Shown here: positions 9,243 through 21,218 of the stretch, one piece after another
Layout: each line of letters opens with the position of its first letter
Position numbering within the stretch: position 1 is the stretch's first letter
Assembly: GCA_004802705.1 (NCBI GenBank)
Contig: SGPL01000324.1
Location: 1-38,759, forward strand
Direction of reading: 5' to 3'
Length of the DNA stretch: 38,759 nt
Source: Bondarzewia mesenterica
Taxonomy: Eukaryota; Basidiomycota; Agaricomycetes; Russulales; Bondarzewiaceae
Notes under the pieces: model-generated
Seen by the model: only the letters and a program-made list of their open reading frames with translations
What the model was told of the DNA's origin: nothing
Database searches by the model: none
Position numbers and translations under genes: made by a program

Positions 9243-11646
9243 TCATNTTTCCATACTTTCCTCCTTTNTATGTGTCTCGCCNTTCGCTTGCCCGTTGGCA
9301 GGCCCTGGACGTGTCCAAGCCCAGTCTTCGACGACTCTCTCCACCCGATGTCGCTCCAACCCCCTCGCCGTCTTTCTCACCTTGACAAAAACACTCCGCC
9401 TCCGAGAGACCTGTACCTCGTCGCCCTCTTCTGAGCCCACAACTTCTTCTTTCCAATCCAACCAATCTTCCTTCCACCCTTCGTCCTCACCAGGCGNGCG
9501 CGCCTTCAACGTCTGCNTGGTACTCGTCACCCCCGACTGCACCACACCATCCCAGCTCTTCGGCTGGAAATGCCTAAATCTGGGTGTTGTCTCGTCATCG
9601 TCCTCGGCGCTCGCTTCTCTCTCTNCCCGCTTGCGCTTGTGACCCGCTCCATGTACTGTCTCCTCGTCCCTCTTGCTTTCCCGGCCGGTACCTTCATCGT
9701 CACTGATCTCCCCGGACGCCAGTCTCACCCTCCATCTGAGTTCTCGCGCCACCGCTGACGGGTCCTTGACGCGATCACTAGGTACCTGGTCCCTTGCTTC
9801 ACGTTTCGCCGTATCCGATCCTCGTTCTATGTCTCGTGCTTCTGAAACCAAAAATCCAGCCAGCGCTTCCAATGACTGCAGGACGCGCTCCGGAAATTCT
9901 TCCTTGGCTTTCAGATCCCGCAAATATCTTTCTCCAGCGTACCAGCATAGCCTGGTTACAGCTCAAAGGTCAGCACGCCGCATCATTCAGAAGAACGAGC
10001 ACGCACTTGGAAAACAGAGGGAACCGGAATTTTTTAGGCACATGGGTGGTGATCTCAATGTCCCGCACTTTGAGCTCTGTACAACGTGTGAGTCGTTCGC
10101 TCGATGGGCTTGAAAAAATGGAAACGCACGGATGGCCACATTATAAGAATGCAGGAAGTTCCCACCAAACACCAATGTGTCTACAGGCGTATACTGAAGT
10201 CTAGACCATCAGCGAGGAAAAGAGCAGAGTGGACAGAAGGGAACGCACGACGGCATGTATCCATCCTGAAGGAATGAGCATAGTATTACCCTCAGACAAC
10301 TCTATTTTGATAACTTCGTCTGCCATATCGCCGAGCCAAGTATGACTTTGCATTTCGGAACCAGACCAACGTTCGTACGCGGCGAGATTGAAGGGCGTCG
10401 GACGTATGAAATAAAACACCTGCGGGAGATGAGACGTGATCAAACCCCAATGAACCAGACATATCAATGCGCACCTTTGATCCCCGAAGGATATGATAAT
10501 AGACTGACGACCCGGCGAAATCAACGTGCCAATCCTATGCAGGCAGTCAATGCATGTGTCGACGAGCACCGCGAAGAAGAGCATACCGTCCACGCGCCTG
10601 CGACTCCCATCAGACAATAGAGCTGAACCTTCGGATACACATGTCCCCGCCCCTTCTTCGTGCTCGGCCAAAATTTCTCTACCCAGTCCATGTCCCGCAC
10701 CAGCCGCGGCGGCATGATTTTGTCGGCGAGTTTCGTCCCTGACAACTCGAGCGATATGACGTTCCGAATCTTGTCGCGGTTCGCGGGCTCGGACGAGAAA
10801 TAGCTGGCCCACTTTCCGAGGTTCCATCCCGATGAATTCGATTGAGTAGCCACGTCTGAAAATGGACATCACACATATATTGCTGGCCGAGCGAGAGAGG
10901 AAGAGAACGGTATATACCAATGACCTCAACGGGCGTGTCCTTGCCCATAATTTCCGCGATGTCGTTCACTGACAGATCGCGGTCAGGCATCTTCATGCCC
11001 AGCCCCTCAGGGAGGTCGATCACAACGGGCTCTCTCAACGCCTCGGGGTCGCTCTCCACCCACTCCAAAGTGACCTCCGCACCCTTCATGCGCTTGAAAT
11101 TATCCTCCTTCATCGCTTTTCCCTTGAGCATATTCAACCACCTATTGGGGTCCGGGGACCCGATCCCGGCGTGCATGTTGGCGTAGTCCCGAACGACCTT
11201 CTTGCGCGTCGATTTCCGTGCGGGCGGTTTGAGCGTGATGGTGCGCGAGGGATCAGTTTTCCGACAGGGCGAGCAAAACCTGGTGGACGCAGATGATACG
11301 AACAAAAAAATAAATATATGGCTCCCTTTCAGTGTCCGAACATTCGGCGTCGAGCGCACCATTTGTCAATGGCCCACAAATCTTCAGACTCCTCGCCCAC
11401 GCAACCCCAGTGGAACCACGTCCTGCACGCATCACACCGGACCCAATTCTCTTTGTCCACCGCGTCCCAACGTTCGCTGGCGTTGTCGTTCACTTTGCAT
11501 GCCGGGCACCTTTCCTCTTCCAACCGGGTGAGTTGCACATCTGGTACAGGTGTGGCTGACGAATGTGGAGAGTCGGCATCGGGCCTTGGCTCTGGCGACT
11601 TCTGTGCTGCAGACCGTGTTGAACGACGACGAGTGGTTCGTGTCAT
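9243..11646 (-). CDS. PHD-JmjC histone lysine demethylase, JHDM1/KDM2-like
   Basis: Fe(II)/2-oxoglutarate dioxygenase expected to demethylate histone H3 (H3K36 in the Jhd1/KDM2 family) in the nucleus. Eight exons (11360-11646, 10918-11279, 10587-10855, 10475-10534, 10249-10419, 10130-10193, 10007-10076, 9243-9951) join in frame to 663 aa. A PHD finger lies at about residues 47-101 (CPAC, CDAC, FHWGC, FCSPC). The JmjC core has the iron ligands H309 and D311 in DWHVDF and H398 in [20 protein letters not shown] and [20 protein letters not shown] match the KDM2 subfamily. The C-terminal 230 residues are charged and low in complexity, with Ns. The PHD-then-JmjC order is that of yeast Jhd1. It lies 246 codon-free bases downstream of pgk's stop region in the same orientation, with its own promoter. 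Confidence 0.93.
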
Positions 11647-11959
11647 GTCTCAAAATCCTGAAATGACAAAACAGCGGGCGACGTGGAAGTGGCCGGAAAG
11701 GGGACCTGGGCAAGTGATGCTGGAAAGCAACTGCCGCTTTCAGCCTTACAGCGGACGAGATCTAGACGTCTATCATAGTGTAATCGGCTGACAAGTATAG
11801 CCGAGTAGAGTACAACAAGTTCAATATTCTTCGTCACTTCTACTACACTACGACGCCTCCTAGGTAAGAAAATACAGTCTATCTGCAAAAGTTACAGGTG
11901 GGGTGCAAAACTTCCTTCTTTTAGCTCTTCAGATCTGCGCTTCAAGGGAATATGATTAA

Positions 11960-13600
11960 TTACTTCTCGCTCAACTCGGCGACGCCGGGGAGGGTCTGCA
12001 ACCATGTCAGTGCATAGACCTATATGGGCAACAACAGATATGCTCACCTTGCCCTCGAGGAGCTCGAGACTAGCACCTCCACCAGTGCTGACATGGCTCA
12101 ACTTGTCTTCGGCGCCGTATTGCGCAACAACCGTTGCAGTGTCACCACCCCCGACGATGACGACAGATCCACTCTGAGCAGCCTGAATGTTGGCGTCAAG
12201 GAGAGACTTGGAGCCCTCTGCGAACGCGGGGAACTCGAAAACACCAGGGGGACTGTACATAAAGATTGACTCGACCTTGAAGCGTAAAATAAAGTGAATT
12301 ACTAACCCGTTCCAGAGAATCGTCTTCGCCTCAAGGACCGTCTGGCGGAAAAGTTCGCGACTCTTCGGGCCGGCATCAAGGCCCATCCAGCCGTCAGGGA
12401 TGCCATCCGCATCGGTAGCAACGCCGGTCTGTATTTTCAGGATGAGTTCTTGCCAAGTATCGAGGGGGGATGAGGTATGAAATACTCACTTTGGCGTCCT
12501 TGTCGAACTTGTCCGCGGTAACGTAATCGACCGGGAAGACAAGCTTGACGTTGTTCTTCTTCGCTTTCTCAACCAAGGCAGCGACCTTCTGTGATCCAGG
12601 TGCATCGAAGAGAGAGTTGCCGATCTAAAATGCACAGATTCATCTGTAAATGCCTAACATCAGGTTGTTCACACTTACTGCCACATTCTCAAGGGTCTTC
12701 TTGAAGGTAAACGCCATACCGCCGCAAATGATGAGCGAGTTGACCTAAAAGGAACACGATGAGCCCTGAAAGACAGAACGATGAAAAGAGGGAAACGCCA
12801 AACCTTGTCGAGCATGTTGTCGATCAGCTGGATCTTATCGGAAACCTTGGCTCCACCGAGGATAGCGAGGAAAGGCCTCTCAGGGTGCTCGAGAGCCTTG
12901 GCAAAGAACTCGAGCTCCTTCTTGACCAAAAATCCAGCAGCACGCTGGGGCAGCTTGACGCCGACCATGCTAGAATGGGCGCGGTGGGCGGTACCGAACG
13001 CGTCGTTGATGTACACATCTCCGAGCTTGGTGAGGCCCTCGCGGAACTCTGCGACCTTGGCGGGATCAGCCTTGGTCTTCGTCCCGTCTTTGTTCTTGAC
13101 AGAGCCCTCCTCCTCGATATGGAAGCGCAGGTTCTCGAGAAGGAAAACGGAGCCTGGGGCCGCAGAGGAGACGGCCTTCTCTACATCCGGACCGACACAG
13201 TCATGGAGGAACGTGACAGGCTTGCTAATGAGTTTAGAGAGTTCGTGGGAGACGGGCTCAAGGGAATATTTAGGGTTTGCTTTGCCGTCGGGCCGGCCAA
13301 GGTGGGACATGAGAACGACAGTCGAGGCACCTACATGTTGAGATTGAACATTAAGCGAAAAAGTGGGAATGGGGCGATGTGCTACCATTCTCAAGAGCGT
13401 ATTTGATAGTGGGGAGAGCGGCTACGATACGCTATAGGAGAAATGAGATGGCCGAGATCGTGAGGACGTCAAATATGAAAGCGTACAGCGGGGTTAGTTA
13501 TCTTTCCATCCTGCATGGGGACATTGAAGTCGACGCGGATGAGGACGCGCTTGCCCTTGAGGTCAAGGTCGGTGATGGCGAGCTTGTTTGAGAGGGACAT
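11960..13600 (-). CDS. pgk1: Phosphoglycerate kinase
   Basis: Cytosolic glycolytic enzyme that transfers the 1-phosphate of 1,3-bisphosphoglycerate to ADP. Eight exons (13487-13600, 13386-13431, 12804-13330, 12679-12744, 12490-12624, 12307-12428, 12048-12252, 11960-11995) give exactly 416 aa, the normal fungal length. Substrate-binding motifs are seen: [48 protein letters not shown], and at the C-terminus WNGPPGVFEF and GGGDTATVV followed by [16 protein letters not shown]. It starts [18 protein letters not shown]. One unusual point is the exon 1-2 junction KITNPARIVAAL, where most PGKs have NNQRIVAA. It is divergent from the RGG-rich gene across 217 bp. Confidence 0.97.
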
Positions 13601-13817
13601 GGTGGTCGATGGGGAAGATGAAGGGAGATCGATGGGTCCAGTAGCACCGCGCCTCTGCGTCATTGGCCATCGAGCTTTAAGCAGCTCCGTGGACCGCATT
13701 GGCAGCATCGGGGACCCGTAGACCTCATCTAGGCACGGCGTAGACCTCGTCACATCATAGGCTCCTTGGTCCTCTACTTTGCTACAACTCCAGCCTCGTC
13801 CAGCCTCAAACTCGTTC
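13601..13817. promoter_or_regulatory. Divergent promoter region, pgk1 / RGG-rich gene
   Basis: 217 bp between two start codons facing apart. It must carry both promoters; pgk is usually strongly expressed. No clear TATA box was seen. Confidence 0.45.
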
Positions 13818-14752
13818 ATGGCTTCTTCTGATCCTGCTCTCAACTCTCTCGGTCTCGATCTCGAAAATGCTCCCGATACCCCACAGCAAGCTGCTGCCAC
13901 AGAATTACAAGATACCCTTGCTGTCGAAGAACAGTCTCCAAAGACCGACACCCAACCTACACCTACCGACGAATCGAAATCGCGCGAAAAGAAGAAGCCG
14001 TATGTCAATTTGGAACGCGTAAAAACGGGCGGTCCTCCTCGAGTACTTTTATTTCTCCTACGATGATCATGAAACCCATTTATTCATCTTTCTCCCATTG
14101 CATTGCAGGATAAATTGACCGATGAAGAGCTCACCGAGCGCATGGTTCGCATCAGAGAGCAGAACGAAAAGATAAAACAACGACGAATAGTGCGTATGTA
14201 ACTCTCTTGTCCGTACAATGCTCACCTCCCTCCTCCCGACACCAGGACGTTCGAGCCGACGAGGCTGCTTTCAAGGCCACTCAGGAAGCTGAACGTCTGA
14301 AGCAAGCCAAGACGCGGAAAGTCCAAGAGACCATCGACCGCACGCGCGAACAAAATGCGCGCCGCAAGATGGACAAGATCCAGAACCGCGAGTGGGATTC
14401 AGGAAAGAAGGGCGGGGAGTGGGGCAGGTCTCAGCCTCAAAGACCCGTCGCCACGGAAAGCATCCAAATATCTTCCATCTCGCCAAGTGGCGCGGGGGCC
14501 GGGGACGAGATGGCCGCAGCGTCTCCAGGAGAGTCCTCGACCGAGCCGGCGAACCCATGGGCCAGCTCCCCGACATCACCACGGCCGCGAGGTGGGAGAG
14601 GCCGGGGACGAGGTGATGGCAGGGGTCGTGGACGTGGACGTGGAAGGGGTCGAGGCGCAAGTGGGAGTGGGAGTGCAACGACGGGAGAGGAGAACACGAG
14701 CATCGCGGATTCCGCGTCACCTTCGGCTGTCACTACTGAAACTGCCGCATGA
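13818..14752 (+). CDS. RGG-rich putative RNA-binding protein
   Basis: I do not recognise a named family with certainty. Exons 13818-14042, 14109-14189 and 14246-14752 give 270 aa. The ATG at 13818 has a good context (TTCATGGCT); no in-frame ATG precedes it. Residues 1-60 are acidic and disordered. A conserved-looking helical stretch follows ([21 protein letters not shown], then [16 protein letters not shown] and [12 protein letters not shown]), predicted as coiled coil. Near residues 220-250 there is a dense RGRG/GRGR tract, a typical RNA-binding, arginine-methylated motif. The layout resembles CCDC9-like or Stm1/Habp4-like RNA-associated proteins, but that is inference. Confidence 0.85.
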
Positions 14753-14974
14753 AACAGGTTGTATTGCGATGTAATTTGTTCCATTGTTCTGATTGATAGC
14801 TACTCATGTACTCAACTGCTGCTTTGCTCTGGATTCATCGGAATTTTTGTTCTTTTGCTCGGTGGAACTTCATTCAAATTAATTAGGACGCGTAATGTCA
14901 CGTGAACGTACCTTCCTCAAGTTCGCAGTCTTTTGCAGTTCTGCCGAAGCCGAACTTGCTACTGAGTGAACAAC

Positions 14975-17734
14975 ATGGCTCGCGGTGTTCTGCTCACAGC
15001 GAACCTCCCCCAGCTTCAAAATCTCATCAAGAGAGATCCTGCTGGCTACAAAGAGGAATTTCTTCAACAATGGAATCACTATAACAGCGTCCGCCAGATA
15101 TTCCAGATTAATCCGGACGAGCAGGCGCATCACTTCAGAGAGCTCGTCTCCTTCATCTCTCAGGTCGGTCTTGACCTGTGGGGCACTATCCGATCACTGA
15201 CTGTTTCCAGGTAGCACCGTGTTATCCAAAAGAGACGGCAGAATTCCCGTCTCATCTTTCCTCACTTCTCCTCGAACACTATGGTGCTCTTTCCCCAGAT
15301 ACCCGCTACACCGTGGTCCAAAATCTCGTTCTACTGAGGAACAAAAATGTCATTACATCCATTGAGTATGTATTCCCTATCTGCCTGCACATATCGTTCT
15401 CACCGTGTGTCTATAACAATTGTAACCCAGCCTGCTCAAAACTCTCTTCCCCCTCCTTCCCCGCACGACCTCCTCCTCCCTCCGCGCGTTCATCCGCAAG
15501 ACCATCCTCACAGACATAAAAACAGCCAACCAGCGCTCTAAAAACCACAAGCTCAACCGCGCCGTCCAAGCGATGCTCTTTGGCATGGTCGAGCGCGGGA
15601 TGGACGGTGAAGTCGTCGGAGATAAAGGAAAGGCCAGGGCGCAGCCAGCACAGGGAGCTGATAGATCTAATCAGAATGGTCAGGAGGCGATGTGGGCTGT
15701 GGTCTTGACGAAGGAGCTGTGGAAGAAGGGCATTTGGTATGTGCCTTTCGTACTTATTATCCCGTCACGCTTATGCCTCATGTCTTCCACAGGGACGATA
15801 CGAAGCCCGTTGCCATTGTAGCTCTGGGATGCTTTCATCCCGCGGTAAAAGTGCAAAGCGCATCACTCCATTTTTTCTTGGGGAGCGAAGAGGAAGAGAA
15901 CGACAGTGATGATGAGGATCAAGACGATGTAAGTTGAGTATTTCTCCAACCCTCCCCCCCCCCTTTTTTTTTGTCGCGACTCAAGCAATCGCAGATCCCC
16001 GACATTAAAGCTCTCGAACACAAACGCAACGTCAAGAAGAAAAAGCGTAGTGCCGACTGCAAACTGCGCAAAACCATCAAAGTCGCGGCCAAGGTACATT
16101 TAACGTCTCCTCTTTCCCTCATGAGCCGTTCTTCTCACCTCCCCCAAATACCCTCCAGAAACGCAAAACCAGAGCCGCCGGAACGACGCCCAACTTCCCC
16201 GCCCTCCAACTCCTTCACGACCCTCAGACCTTNGCCGAAAANCTGTACGACGTTGTCAACAAGTACGACAAGCGATTCTCCCTCGACCACAAGATCCTCC
16301 TCATGCAGCTCCTCTCGCGCGTCATGGCCGCACACAAGCTGACCGTCCTAGGCTTCTACACCTACATNNTAAAATANCTNACCTACCACCAACTCCGNGT
16401 CCCCGCCATCCTCGTCTCCCTCGCCCAGTCCGTCCACGACCTCACGCCNCCCGACGTCCTGACACCCGTCGTGCGCAAACTCGCGCAGGANTTCATCCAT
16501 CCNGGNGTCGGCAGCGAGGTTGTGGCNGCAGGCTTGAACTCNATCCGGGAGGTNTGTAGAAGACAACCGTGGGCGATTGAGGAGGACCTTTTGGGTGATC
16601 TGGTGGANTACAGGAAGAGTCGCGATAAGGCTGTCACGTCCGCTGCTAGAGGTTTGTTGCAGCTGTTCCGTGACGTCAACCCAGGAATGTTGAAGAGAAG
16701 AGAGCGGGTACGTTGGTTCNATCTATACGTTATGCTTACCGGTTTGATTGNNTGAATTNTCTTTTGTGATGNCAGGGCAAGACGGCCAGTATGGGNATCA
16801 CTCAGGGTAGCCAACCCCTACCGTTCGGCCATAGCCAACAAGCNGCCGTGGACATNGANGGTCTTGTGGTACGTNGTGNCTTCTGTCGAATGACACCGTT
16901 ATAAACGTTNCTTTTCTCGTCCTTTAGCTCCTCGAAGACCATCTCAGGGATCTTCGTGCCGAAGCNGGCGTNGAATCNGGCGATGAAGAAGACGACGAGC
17001 NTGCCTGGGANGGCTGGGACGTCGAATCGGACTCGTCCGAAGACTCGGATGATTCGGGAGGATGGATGGACGTTGCAAGCGATGGAGACGACCACTTGAG
17101 CGTCAGCGACAGNGACGACGAAGAAAACAAGAAGCAAGNCCANTCGACCGAAAACCATCCCGACGCTTCCGTCGAGGAGCAGGCCANCCGCATTTCATCN
17201 CTGGCCACNACGAAGGTTTGCCCGAATGTTCCNTGACNGNATGCCCTGCCCACTAACGNTGCNTCTTTTTGAACGTGTAGATCCTCACACCNGCCGACTT
17301 TGCGCTCCTCAACGACCTGCGCATCCAAGCCGCCACCAAGGCCGTTGAAAGCGGCGGTGGTAGCGGGGCGAAACGCAAACTCGCGGCTCTCGAAGCGTCG
17401 AAGAAGATCANGTCGTCCGGCGGGGACGACGCCAACGCTTTCATCTCCGAGAACGACATTCTCGGGCCCCGGAAGAAGGCCAAGGCCGACTACGAGGAGC
17501 GCATGGCATCGATCGCGAAAGGGCGCGAAGGACGCGAAAAAGTTCGGGTCGCTGAAGGGGAAGCGAAACAAGGAGATGCCGAGCAGCACGACGAATCGGG
17601 AGAAGAAGAGGAACAAGCCGATTATGATGATCATGGGGAGCAGAGAGGTCACGGGGAAAAAGAAGGCGTCGCTGAGGGAGAAGCAGCAGAGGTTGAGGGC
17701 GCACATCGACAAGGCAAAGAAGGCNTATCACTGA
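14975..17734 (+). CDS. sda1: Sda1 (SDAD1) 60S ribosome biogenesis protein
   Basis: Nucleolar HEAT-like protein needed for maturation and export of the 60S ribosomal subunit. Exons 14975-15163, 15211-15365, 15431-15736, 15793-15928, 15995-16093, 16159-16707, 16776-16868, 16928-17215 and 17281-17734 give about 755 aa, close to the 767 of yeast Sda1. Family features are NLPQLQNLIKRDPAGYKEEF at the start, ALEHKRNVKKKKRS, YDKRFSLDHKILLMQLLSRV, an acidic DE/SD-rich segment, and the C-terminal FGSLKGKRNKE and ASLREKQQRLRAHIDK. In the last exon the frame must shift by one at an A5 run (17537-17541) to pass from GREGREK into FGSLKG; otherwise the conserved end is lost. About 25 Ns lie in exons 6-9. 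Confidence 0.93.
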
Positions 17735-17908
17735 GATTATTATGTCTACACGTTGATTTGGATTCGCCTNGCCATTGGACATTCCCTGCATTAATGCATC
17801 TATGGAATGACTGGNTGATCNAGGNTGTTCTAACGAAAGANGTACATACTCTGNTCCGAATGCATGAAGNCATTAGTCCGCANCTCGGTCGGAATATACT
17901 ANGTAGAA

Positions 17909-18960
17909 CTACGCTGTTTCTGCGTCTCTGAGCCTCTCGGCGATGTCAAGCCCTGCCGCAAGNTGGGACAGNCGAGCATCGACGACAAATCCCTNAAATC
18001 GCTCTAATCTACGGTTCAGCGGGATGGCAATGTCTNTCGACTCACCTTCTTTTCATACTCTGGAGTCCTACAATGAGCGNGACTCTTTCTCGNCAGGACA
18101 TGGACTTACCTTTCAACTCCTTGACCAAGTTCGCGATTTCCACGACACGCCTGACNATGGTCTCCCCCTCGTCGAGTTTCTGCGCCGGGCTCTCGAGNTT
18201 GTCTTNCATGGTGACGCTAAGCACCAGGAGNTTCATGTTGGTCGTGGTCATGCCTAGCANGGNGAGTGCACATCTCANATATANGGAAGGCCGAGCATAC
18301 ANGGGNAGNGGNGACGAACCAGGATCAGAGACCACTATGGCACTGGACTGCAGGACACCNTCGGCCACATAGCCNGTCTCTTCCCTNAGCTCGCGCATGG
18401 CTGCCTCTTCGGCTGTCTCGTCTCCATCTATGAGGCCTGCGGGAAGCTCTACGAACGCGCGGATCGGCGTCNGNCCTCTACCTATATANATCGAGAATAG
18501 GGGGGGGGGGATTTACTGACCGATGATGAACTTCCCNATGGCCGGGCGNAATTGNTCGATGATCACGGTCGACGGGCGAAATGCCTTCGTCTTTGATGTA
18601 ATAAAAGTGAACATCGCGACGGCTGAAGCGCAAGGGAGACGTTCAAGAATTGTGTATGCAGGCGTGCAAGACCAGGGAAGGTATCTAATGACGGAAGTAC
18701 TGACCATCCACTCCAGACGACCCTGTGGTGGTCCTCTCAGCGACCTCCCACACTCTCTAAAGGCGTACCTATGGGTTAGAATTGAGAGAGAAATAGGATG
18801 TGACATGCCTTCCTCCCCTTGGGGTCTTGCCAAATTATCTTCTTGAGAGTCACCCATCTGTTTTTGTTATAGGAAGGGTGGTCTAAGATGAAAGAAAGAC
18901 TCACTTGGCGTCCCGATTGTCTAGATCCTCCTTTGAAAGAACAATCGGCTTCTGAGACAT
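17909..18960 (-). CDS. Nudix hydrolase, ADP-ribose pyrophosphatase-like
   Basis: Similar to NUDT5/Ysa1 enzymes that hydrolyse ADP-ribose to AMP and ribose 5-phosphate. Exons 18905-18960, 18809-18857, 18705-18756, 18521-18622, 18320-18448, 18110-18253 and 17909-18003 give 208 aa in frame. The Nudix box is complete at residues 91-113: G91, E97, R105-E106, E109-E110, G112, in GLIDGDETAEEAAMREL followed by REETGY. Upstream, VWEVAERTT and FRPSTVIIEQFRP are typical of this subfamily, and the end is GFVVDARLSHLAAGLDIAER. Intron 2 (18757-18808) requires a GC donor (AAG/GCATGT); no GT donor keeps the frame. It converges with sda1 (174 bp between stops). Confidence 0.92.
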
Positions 18961-19195
18961 GGCCCTGTGTATGGGTTGAAAACTTGTTTTTCGAGGGCGA
19001 AGAGAGGACGTGAAGTTGAGTCGGCCAAAGCGAGGTCTCAACGTCATGCAGAGCGGAAGAGAACGTGTCGGCCCGGAAGCGCATGCCTTTTCGTACATAA
19101 TCGACCCCGTCGTTCATCGTCGCAAATCTGAGCCGGTTCTTGGCCGGTTCACACACGCATCTCAATATTTATATCCAGCGACTTCAGCAACGCTC
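18961..19195. promoter_or_regulatory. Divergent promoter region, Nudix gene / pbn1
   Basis: 235 bp between the two start codons. A TATA-like ATATTTATATC lies about 30 bp upstream of the pbn1 ATG. Confidence 0.4.
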
Positions 19196-19939
19196 ATGTC
19201 TGTTTCGTCGACACTCTCCAGCGTCCAAGGGTTTCACACCACGCTCTCTTCCCGAATCACCTCTGAACGCCCTCCGTCTTGCTCCCTCCACCTCTACCAA
19301 GAGTTACCCAACTACTTGTTCGTCGACCCATATGAGCTTGACCATTACAGCGACTCCTACTCGTTCGAGCTTTCTGGTCCATCTAATCTCGAGGCACCCG
19401 TCTTCACCGTGAACGACGACTCCACACTTCTGCTTAATCTCAGTCTTCCGGTCGCGTCTTCTCAGAGCCTCAATCTCACTGTTGACATCCCTCTCCATCT
19501 GCGCTACGGGCGTCCAGCGAAGCGCGGAGAGTCTGCAGGACATCATCTCGTGGCTGTCACCGTCCCCGCGCCGGTCGCCTTTTGGGCTTGCACAGATCCT
19601 CGTGTGTTTTTCAAAGAGTGGTTTCCGGCACCCCATGCGCTAACATATGATCTAGCACACCCTCCCACTGCCGATTTACCTCAGCACTTAACCCCATCGT
19701 TGCGTTTCCACTTCACCGACACCGCCACAGAATTCATTCGTATCCCCTCTGCCCAAGACAGTGCTTCGCTCTCGCAAGCCATTCATATTCCCGTGGGTGA
19801 CTTGAGTGATCTTGAGAATGTAGAAACGAGCACGACAATTGTCGTATACTTCGCTTTTGCGTGGCTCTTCTACGTCGCTTGGCAGACCGCGCGTCGCCTG
19901 AACTCTGGCAAGGTTGGCTTGAACTTGAAGCAGGATTGA
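19196..19939 (+). CDS. pbn1: Pbn1/PIG-X, GPI mannosyltransferase I stabilising subunit
   Basis: ER membrane protein that partners the catalytic subunit Gpi14/PIG-M to add the first mannose of the GPI anchor. Intronless, 247 aa. The PIG-X domain is seen in FHTTLSSRITSERPP, CSLHLYQELPNYLFVDPYEL, SLNLTVDIPLHLRYGRPAKR and VTVPAPVAFWAC. It ends in one hydrophobic span (about residues 215-231, IVVYFAFAWLFYVAW) and a short basic tail, i.e. type I with most of the protein in the ER lumen. The frame is open upstream to 19010; I chose ATG 19196 because the domain starts right after it and the upstream part overlaps the Nudix gene's promoter. Confidence 0.88.
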   Translation: MSVSSTLSSVQGFHTTLSSRITSERPPSCSLHLYQELPNYLFVDPYELDHYSDSYSFELSGPSNLEAPVFTVNDDSTLLLNLSLPVASSQSLNLTVDIPLHLRYGRPAKRGESAGHHLVAVTVPAPVAFWACTDPRVFFKEWFPAPHALTYDLAHPPTADLPQHLTPSLRFHFTDTATEFIRIPSAQDSASLSQAIHIPVGDLSDLENVETSTTIVVYFAFAWLFYVAWQTARRLNSGKVGLNLKQD

Positions 19940-20064
19940 GGGCTGCGTTTGGGGCAGTGGGCGGTGGCGGGTCTGCTAGTCAGAGAAGTCACGGTTTGTC
20001 AGACGCATAGGGTATCCATGTATCATACCATACTCAACAAGACTTGATTCAAAAAAACAAGAGG

Positions 20065-20883
20065 CTAGGTAACCACACACCGCCGCACCTTCACTATCTT
20101 ACCCCATTTTCCTTTCATGCTTTCTTTCAGCGCTAAGGAAAAAACATCTTGGACTCCGCTACCTGTCTTCGCCGAGCATTCGATGTACTTGGCACCAATC
20201 TCTTTGGCAACGTCGGATCCCTGCTCCGGCGTAACAGCTGTCTGCCCCTGCGCGCCCAACATCCGTCGCGTCTGATCATCCCGACGCAGGTCCGTCTTGG
20301 TGCCAACGAGAATGAGAGGCGTCCCTTCGCAAAAGTGAGCTATTTCCGGATACCACTGCAACGACAGGGGACGCGTCATGTCTGTATCGCCGGTCTGTTG
20401 AAGAGTGAAAAGGACAGACGCACCTTGTCTTGAACGTTTGCAAGACTTACGGGGAAGTCGATGGAAAACACGATGAGAATGACGTCGCTTTCGGGGTAAC
20501 TGAGCGGTCGTAGGCGGTCATATTCCTCCTGGCCAGCTGTGTCCCACAGCGCGAGCTCAACTACCTTTCCATCGTATGGCACTTGGGTCACATAATTCTC
20601 GAACACTGTTGGAATGTATGCCTGACGACGACTGAATGAGACGCGGCATGGGTCACGGTCGTTGAAACGCACCTCTGGGAATCTGTTCTCTGCATATACA
20701 ATGAGGAGACATGTCTTGCCGCATCCGCCTTTGGAACGTGAACCCAGAGTCCGAAACGAATGAATATAGGACAAAGACGCGTTCAACGGGAAAGCGCGCA
20801 CCGTCACCGACAACAACGAGCTTCTTCTTAATGTCTGGTCTGCGGGGCACTTTGCCTGGTTGTCTGGTCTGATAATTTTCCAT
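20065..20883 (-). CDS. rho4: Rho-family GTPase, Rho4-like
   Basis: Small GTPase. Fungal Rho4 acts in septation, actin organisation and wall integrity. Exons 20802-20883, 20673-20728, 20424-20621 and 20065-20355 give 208 aa. The G motifs are complete: P-loop GDGGCGKT at residues 26-33, switch [35 protein letters not shown] and [22 protein letters not shown] and [18 protein letters not shown] favour Rho4 over Rho1, Rho2 or Rho3. It has an N-terminal extension of about 20 residues, as Rho4 usually does, and ends RRCVVT, a CaaX prenylation box. It is divergent from gpi1. Confidence 0.93.
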
Positions 20884-21218
20884 GGGGAGGGGTGGAGGGG
20901 GATGTACACTGGAGATCAAGTCGAGCCACGGCACTGGGCAAGTGATCGGGACACGTCTAGGGGTAGACGGCACGTAGAGTCGGTTGGTATAGATGGGGAA
21001 TGCTAGTGAATGTGGCGGTATGAAGTGTAGATGACAATCTGAAGATGAGATAGATATACGGAGGAGAAAAATGGGTGTGGTGGAGGAGAAAGAGAGTACT
21101 ATCGCGGGGCAAGCCAAGCTGTCAGTCCATTGTGTAGAGCCGGAACACGGTAACGTGACCAGATTGCCTTTCTCTTAATTCAATTTGATCGTGTTTGGTC
21201 CTCTGGCGTCATTCCTGC
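20884..21218. promoter_or_regulatory. Divergent promoter region, rho4 / gpi1
   Basis: 335 bp between the start codons of a wall-signalling GTPase and a GPI-anchor gene. No single motif stands out. Confidence 0.4.

Noticed and set aside
17503..17931. Acidic frame continuing past GREGREK in sda1
   Set aside because: It loses the conserved Sda1 C-terminus, which is present in the next frame; treated as the result of a one-base insertion.
17909..18003. Frameshift in the last Nudix exon
   Set aside because: Careful reverse complementing shows the exon reads straight through to AERLRDAETA and stop; no base is missing.
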